The notes under the pieces: generated by a model
The model's database searches: none
The model's input: only the letters and a program-made list of their open reading frames with translations
Told to the model about the DNA's origin: nothing
From: Haematobia irritans
Lineage: Eukaryota > Arthropoda > Insecta > Diptera > Muscidae
Direction of reading: 5' to 3'
Length of the DNA stretch: 64,000 bases
NCBI RefSeq assembly: GCF_050003625.1
Contig: NC_134400.1
Span: 53,448,066-53,512,065, forward strand
Position numbers and translations under genes: made by a program
Part shown: positions 59,089-64,000 of the stretch, in pieces
How positions within the stretch are numbered: position 1 is the stretch's first letter
Layout: the number at the start of each line of letters is the position of its first letter

Positions 59089-59231
59089 AATTGCGGGTGC
59101 GTCTTTTTTGAACACCTGTTTCTATATGACATGTGTCCATAACAGAGATGGAAGTTTCCAAAACACTTAACTTTTTTCTGTTTATACCGCGCTTTTTGTG
59201 CTAGGCTAAGAAGTTTCCGAACTGCCCTCGT

Positions 59232-59430
59232 AAGAACCACAAAAAAAAACATTCAGGCACGGGTAAATGTGAATGCTTTCAACTGAAACAAAGAAAGAGT
59301 TGCAAAAATCAAACTGATCTTTGATTGCTTCATTCTCTGACAGCCACAATCTATTCCGCTTGGTTTAGTTATTCATATGTTGTTAGATAGAGAAAAAAGC
59401 TACTATACTACATTACCAGCCTGTACCACA
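59232..59430. other. Spacer, nothing recognised
   Basis: Short stretch with no recognised repeat or gene. Confidence 0.4.
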
Positions 59431-60010
<580 letters not shown>

Positions 60011-60493
60011 ACGCATACTTTGGCGACAGTAAAAATGCTACGTTTTTGTTACATACATGCGTTGACAAGAATATCTATCATATATGTATTTCCGATTTTG
60101 GTCCGATTTACATGATTTTCTTACATATATTCTATTTCTTATATGGAACGCATACTTTGAACCACATAGTATGTTTTGCGTACATTTTGGCGACAATCCG
60201 TTACTTGGCTATGTTGCCACATGTTCACATTTCGTTCTTTATTTTCACCGTTTTCACAGGGTGGTTCATACTTTTTATTCCACTTTCTATACAGGACGGT
60301 TCATACGTTCCTTTATATTTTACAAATTCCATGTATGGGGAATTTCACATAATTTCATGTTGGATTTATGGGAAGTAATGAATTTCGACGTCAGTTTTTT
60401 TTATTGAGAAAACATCAAGTACTTGTCTCCATTTTTCTTAATGGATTATATCAAATATATATTTATACTACATTTTTTATTTATAGGGTGGTA
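60011..60493. other. Low-repeat stretch, no gene recognised
   Basis: Overlapping plus frames of 107-110 codons (60046-60407) are rich in F/Y/I and lack any recognised domain; they are probably chance. A short repeated block 'acgcatactttggcgacag' / 'aacgcatactttga' is seen at 60010 and 60147. Confidence 0.4.
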
Positions 60494-61850
60494 CATCCAG
60501 AAAAAAGTGACCCCTTCATTAAGTTAAAATGAACTCATTGTGAAGAAAGTTGAACTTCGTATAGCGCCAAAGACATTTTTATTTGTTTGAACCATGTGAT
60601 TTTCGTATAAATTACGTAGAATGCATTCCATATATTAGTTTACATTTTCATATATTCATGTACCACTATACTACAGAATGAAAAAATTTAACTGAATTGA
60701 ATTCATATATGGAATGATTTTATTGAACTTTTTTTCATTCATTTGGACAAATCTTACATATTTGTGGTAATCCATTTACTTCAACATTAGAACTGCTTAC
60801 CTTCGTTTTTAAATACAATTTTATTTATTTATATAGTGATTTTTTCTTCAATAAAAGACATGTTATATTAATATATTAAATATATTTATTAAGTATCAAC
60901 AGCATCGACTGGTCTTGAAATATTAGTTTATTATTCCACTATTTCCAATATCCACTTTTAATAAGTTGCTGCCTAACGAGTTTGCCCTTCTTTCAATACC
61001 TACAAATATAAAAAAATCATAAACCAATTTTTTCACAAAAGGATAGCGTCACTGAATATTACCTGATAATTGAACATTCCAAAATAAAAACGAATGAAGG
61101 GGTTGTTATTCTGCTGGTGTTTTTTCCTTTATACACCATCACGAAAATTGTCTTATTGTTTGTTATTTAATAATTTTCAAAAAACGAAAAATGTTCTCAC
61201 TAATTTAAAATAACAAATATTTTATATATTTTATTTGTTATTAAATTAGTTTACTACATTATTTTTTAACAATCTCTCCGTATACCATAACAAAGCGATT
61301 CCAACTAAAAAATAACCCACGCGCAAACATATCGATACATCGATGACAGGTATCGATTACAGGTAGACAAAAGAAATATAGGAAAATTTCCTATATTCTA
61401 ACAAGTGTTTTTCCTTAAGTTTTGAAAGGATTGAATACTTATTAGTACGAATGAACTAAATTATTTTTCTATGCCAAGTGTTATTCGTATGGATGATAAG
61501 CTTTCTATAATAAGAAAGTCAGAATTGTCATTTTATAAGAAATTTTACTAAATTTGAGGAAACTAGGGTTTAGTTCGGTTTTGTTTTTACGAATGCTTTG
61601 TTATCAGTGAAAAAAATTTTCTTGTTCAGTAGTAAATTTTTATACCCAGCGAACAAAACAGTATTAGTAAAATTCCATGCCTTATTCTAGTTAATTAACT
61701 TTTCCTAACTGCTTTCAGTTTAGGATTTTTTTACTGAAACAAGTAAATTTTATTATTTCACACAAATATTTAACTTAATGGAAATAAAAAGGCTAAACTA
61801 AATTGATGAACATTTTGTCCTTAAGTTTCGAAGACACTTTTTTCTGGGTG
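60494..61850. mobile_element. TA-flanked CATCCAGAAAAAAGTG element
   Basis: Left end CATCCAGAAAAAAGTG and right end (complement) CACCCAGAAAAAAGTG with TA at 60492-60493 and 61851-61852. The interior is AT-rich with 'aaaattta', 'ttaagtt' and 'gaatgaa' words. 1357 bp and non-coding; a poly-palindrome pattern is weaker here than in the related elements. Confidence 0.7.
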
Positions 61851-61929
61851 TACTATGTACTGTTTTGGATCTTTTCCAAAGATTACGTTTCAATTTTTAA
61901 ATATGAAATTAAGCGTAATCAATGTTATA

Positions 61930-62862
61930 AAGGGTGATTTGTTAAGAGCTTGATAACTTTTTTTTTAAAAAAACGCATAAAATTTGCAAAATCTCATCGG
62001 TTCTTTATTTGAAACGTTAGATTGGTCCATGACATTTACTTTTTGAAGATAATTTCATTTAAATGTTGACCGCGGCTGCGTCTTAGGTGGTCCATTCGGA
62101 AAGTCCAATTTTGGGCAACTTTTTCGAGCATTTCGGCCGGAATAGCCCGAATTTCTTCGGAAATGTTGTCTTCCAAAGCTGGAATAGTTGCTGGCTTATT
62201 TCTGTAGACTTTAGACTTGACGTAGCCCCACAAAAAATAGTCTAAAGGCGTCAAATCGCATGATCTTGGTGGCCAACTTACCGGTCCATTTCTTGAGATG
62301 AATTGTTCTCCGAAGTTTTCCCTCAAAATGGCCATAGAATCGCGAGCTGTGTGGCATGTAGCGCCATCTTGTTGAAACCACATGTCAACCAAGTTCAGTT
62401 CTTCCATTTTTGGCAACAAAAAGTTTGTTAGCATCGAACGATAGCGATCGCCATTCACCGTAACGTTGCGTCCAACAGCATCTTTGAAAAAATACGGTCC
62501 AATGATTCCACCAGCGTACAAACCACACCAAACAGTGCATTTTTCGGGATGCATGTGCAGTTCTTGAACGGCTTCTGGTTGCTCTTCACTCCAAATGCGG
62601 CAATTTTGCTTATTTACGTAGCCATTCAACCAGAAATGAGCCTCATCGCTGAACAAAATTTGTCGATAAAAAAGCGGATTTTCTGCCAACTTTTCTAGGG
62701 CCCATTCACTGAAAATTCGACGTTGTGGCTCGTTAGTAAGTCTATTCATGATGAAATGTCAAAGCATACTGAGCATCTTTCTCTTTGACACCATGTCTGA
62801 AATCCCACGTGATCTGTCAAATACTAATGCATGAAAATCCTAACCTCAAAAGAATCACCCTT
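61930..62862 (-). mobile_element. DD41D (rosa-like) transposon, internally deleted, copy 2
   Basis: Ends AAGGGTGATT on both sides, flanked by TA at 61928-61929 and 62863-62864. Nearly identical to 43211-44142 over its whole length, in opposite orientation, with the same internal deletion. Confidence 0.9.
62036..62749 (-). CDS. DD41D transposase, catalytic domain only
   Basis: The 237-codon product differs from the one at 43322-44035 at only three residues: His for Pro in 'ELHMHPE', Ala for Thr in 'EEIRAIPAE' and Gly for Ser in 'RSRGQHL'. All three catalytic Asp and the DD41D spacing are kept. The same missing N-terminal HTH region and the same start context show that the deleted form itself was copied or duplicated. 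Both frames are intact, so the copies are young or the frame is maintained. Whether it is expressed cannot be told from the sequence. Confidence 0.85.
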   Translation of the reverse strand: MNRLTNEPQRRIFSEWALEKLAENPLFYRQILFSDEAHFWLNGYVNKQNCRIWSEEQPEAVQELHMHPEKCTVWCGLYAGGIIGPYFFKDAVGRNVTVNGDRYRSMLTNFLLPKMEELNLVDMWFQQDGATCHTARDSMAILRENFGEQFISRNGPVSWPPRSCDLTPLDYFLWGYVKSKVYRNKPATIPALEDNISEEIRAIPAEMLEKVAQNWTFRMDHLRRSRGQHLNEIIFKK

Positions 62863-62864
62863 TA

Positions 62865-63300
62865 TATCATTTCAATGCAAGCTATGCTAAAAATATCCTC
62901 ATTACCATACATATTTTTGCATGGTTATTTACGAGTTTTGGTGAAAAATCGAACATACGCAAAAAAAATTTCTGATTATATCAGGAAATTAATTGATCCA
63001 ATTAATTTTTTAATTGAAATGTCTTTAATCAAGAAAATATTAAATTCATTGTTTTAAATAAATTTTGAATTAAAAATTAAAAAAAAAGTTCCATTACTTT
63101 TTCTTGACAGTTTATTTTAATTTAATTGTATAAATTACCTTTTTAATTAAAAAATTAAAAATTTTTTCAAACAGTGGCATAATTTACTTGATGTTTCTAT
63201 CTTGATTGAAAAGTTAATTGTTTCAATTAATTTATTAATTGAAATTTTAAACTTCTACTAAATTTTTGTGATATTTTTGTGATATTTTTTCCTGTGTACA
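62865..63300. repeat. AATTAATTGAAATT-word region
   Basis: From about 62985 the words 'ttaattgaaat' and 'aattaaaaatt' repeat in both orientations, ending at 'ttttttcctgtg' followed by TA (63298-63299 region). It looks like the right part of another TA-flanked element; the left end was not found. Confidence 0.5.
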
Positions 63301-63896
63301 CTCATTGGAGTCTTCACTCAGTGTAAACGGCCCTTAGATTTCACAAACGACAAATTGAGTTAATAAACATTTATGGTACATCTTGAGTAAGAATTTATTA
63401 TACATGAGGTAAAGAGCACAATTTCATCAAAAATCGAAATAAACGAGAAGGACCTTTGAATAATGAGTTCATGTGAAATGGAATTCGTGCCACATAAAAT
63501 AAAAAGCAATGATAAAAGGTCCGTCGAAAATATGACAAGATCGCGATTATCTGACAAAAAATTGGATGCTGTGATATTTTTACTTAAATCGAAGTACAAA
63601 AGGATTATCACAAGTATACGAAAATACGCCTAATCTAACTTAATCCTTAAAATGTTTGCTGAGTAAGATAGCGATATGAAATGTCTTTTTTATTTATTTT
63701 TGTCATAAAATTTTTGTTTTTCTTTTCTTCACAATGTTGAGTGGGACTATGTGTTCGTTAAGTATGATAGCAATTTAAAATTGCTTTTTAATTTACTCTT
63801 ATGTTCTTTTGTTGTAAAAAAAATTGAATTAATCTAAATTGGTTTAATGTACAACAATTTTTTGGCGCTGTAGATTGTTATTACTTAAAATATGTA
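63301..63896. other. Low-repeat stretch, no gene recognised
   Basis: A minus frame of 83 codons (63360-63611) has no recognised domain. Nothing else was seen. Confidence 0.4.
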
Positions 63897-64000
63897 AAGA
63901 ATCCCGAAAATTTTGGGATCCCGAAAAAAATCTCGAAAAATCCCGCGATTCAATATTTTGAAATCCCGAATCCCGGGATTTTTAAAAATCGATCCCGAAT
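63897..64000. repeat. ATCCCG/CGGGAT word cluster at window end
   Basis: At least seven 'atcccg' or 'cgggat' words in about 100 bp, in both orientations, continuing past the window edge. Same family as 18281-18365. Confidence 0.7.

Larger units (their letters stand above)
53358..59230 (-). mobile_element. mariner (DD34D), copy 2, with three insertions
   Basis: Matches copy 1 from its 'gggtggtcaa' position (45730) onward; its other end is missing at 53357. The right inverted end 'gaagtttccgaactgccctcg' is followed by TA at 59231. Inserted in it are a 21-bp LINE/SINE tail (53954-53974), a 3.5-kb LINE (54131-57648) and an S1 element (57731-59088). Confidence 0.85.

Noticed and set aside
60046..60407. 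Two overlapping frames of about 110 codons
   Set aside because: Composition is typical of AT-rich non-coding DNA (F, Y, I, L), and no domain or splice context was seen.

Overview
This window looks like transposon-saturated intergenic or intronic DNA from a calyptrate (muscid-type) fly. The DNA is very AT-rich. It is full of elements with (GTCY)n microsatellites and 'gctcccatatata' units, resembling the dipteran mini-me/DINE-1 group. It also carries mariner, DD41D rosa-like and DD37E transposons, RNase-H-bearing and PHD-finger LINEs, a Penelope-like remnant and a tRNA-derived SINE. No host protein-coding gene, rRNA, CRISPR array or bacterial signal was recognised. Nearly every long reading frame is a transposase, a reverse transcriptase or a by-product of a 153-bp tandem repeat. 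No search was run; family names rest on visible motifs.

Layout. 1-1.4 kb: an ACTGGT-word MITE and AT-rich DNA. 1.4-4.6 kb: GTCY elements (called S1, S2 and S3 here). 4.6-5.8 kb: a decayed LINE with RNase H. 6.1-7.3 kb: a Penelope-like remnant. 7.3-10.8 kb: an S3 and an S2 element, the S2 split by a 22-bp array. 10.9-12.1 kb: a CCAT-word TIR element. 12.1-18.25 kb: a stack of six insertions with legible target duplications. 18.6-21.2 kb: a CACAGAAAA element. 21.9-26.7 kb: two CATATT-word elements, one split by a DD37E transposon and one by an S1 element; these elements carry divergent tRNA-like modules. 27.0-33.1 kb: two complete S2 elements, another tRNA-like pair and a large inverted repeat. 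33.7-39.4 kb: an S1 element split by a 3.8-kb element holding repeated exon-like modules, a piggyBac-like MITE and another tRNA-like pair. 40-43 kb: TTTAAGG-word elements and a 1.12-kb tandem duplication. 43.2-44.1 kb and 61.9-62.9 kb: two nearly identical, N-terminally deleted DD41D transposons in opposite orientation. 44.8-49.5 kb: an S2 element carrying a mariner (itself carrying an AACAAATT element and a SINE) and a second DD41D family. 50.3-51.5 kb: a complete S1 element. 53.0-59.2 kb: a mariner broken by a 3.5-kb LINE, a 21-bp LINE/SINE tail and an S1 element. 59.7-60.0 kb: 265 bp of (TA)n inside an S3 unit. 60.5-61.85 kb: another CA..AGAAAAAAGTG element.

The genes form no pathway; they are independent selfish elements. 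Relations worth noting are the SINE and LINE sharing a 3' tail, transposases that kept the catalytic domain but lost the DNA-binding domain, and a series of TA-flanked elements with a common terminal skeleton but interiors built from different self-complementary words. The last group and the repeated exon-like modules are the best candidates for something undescribed.
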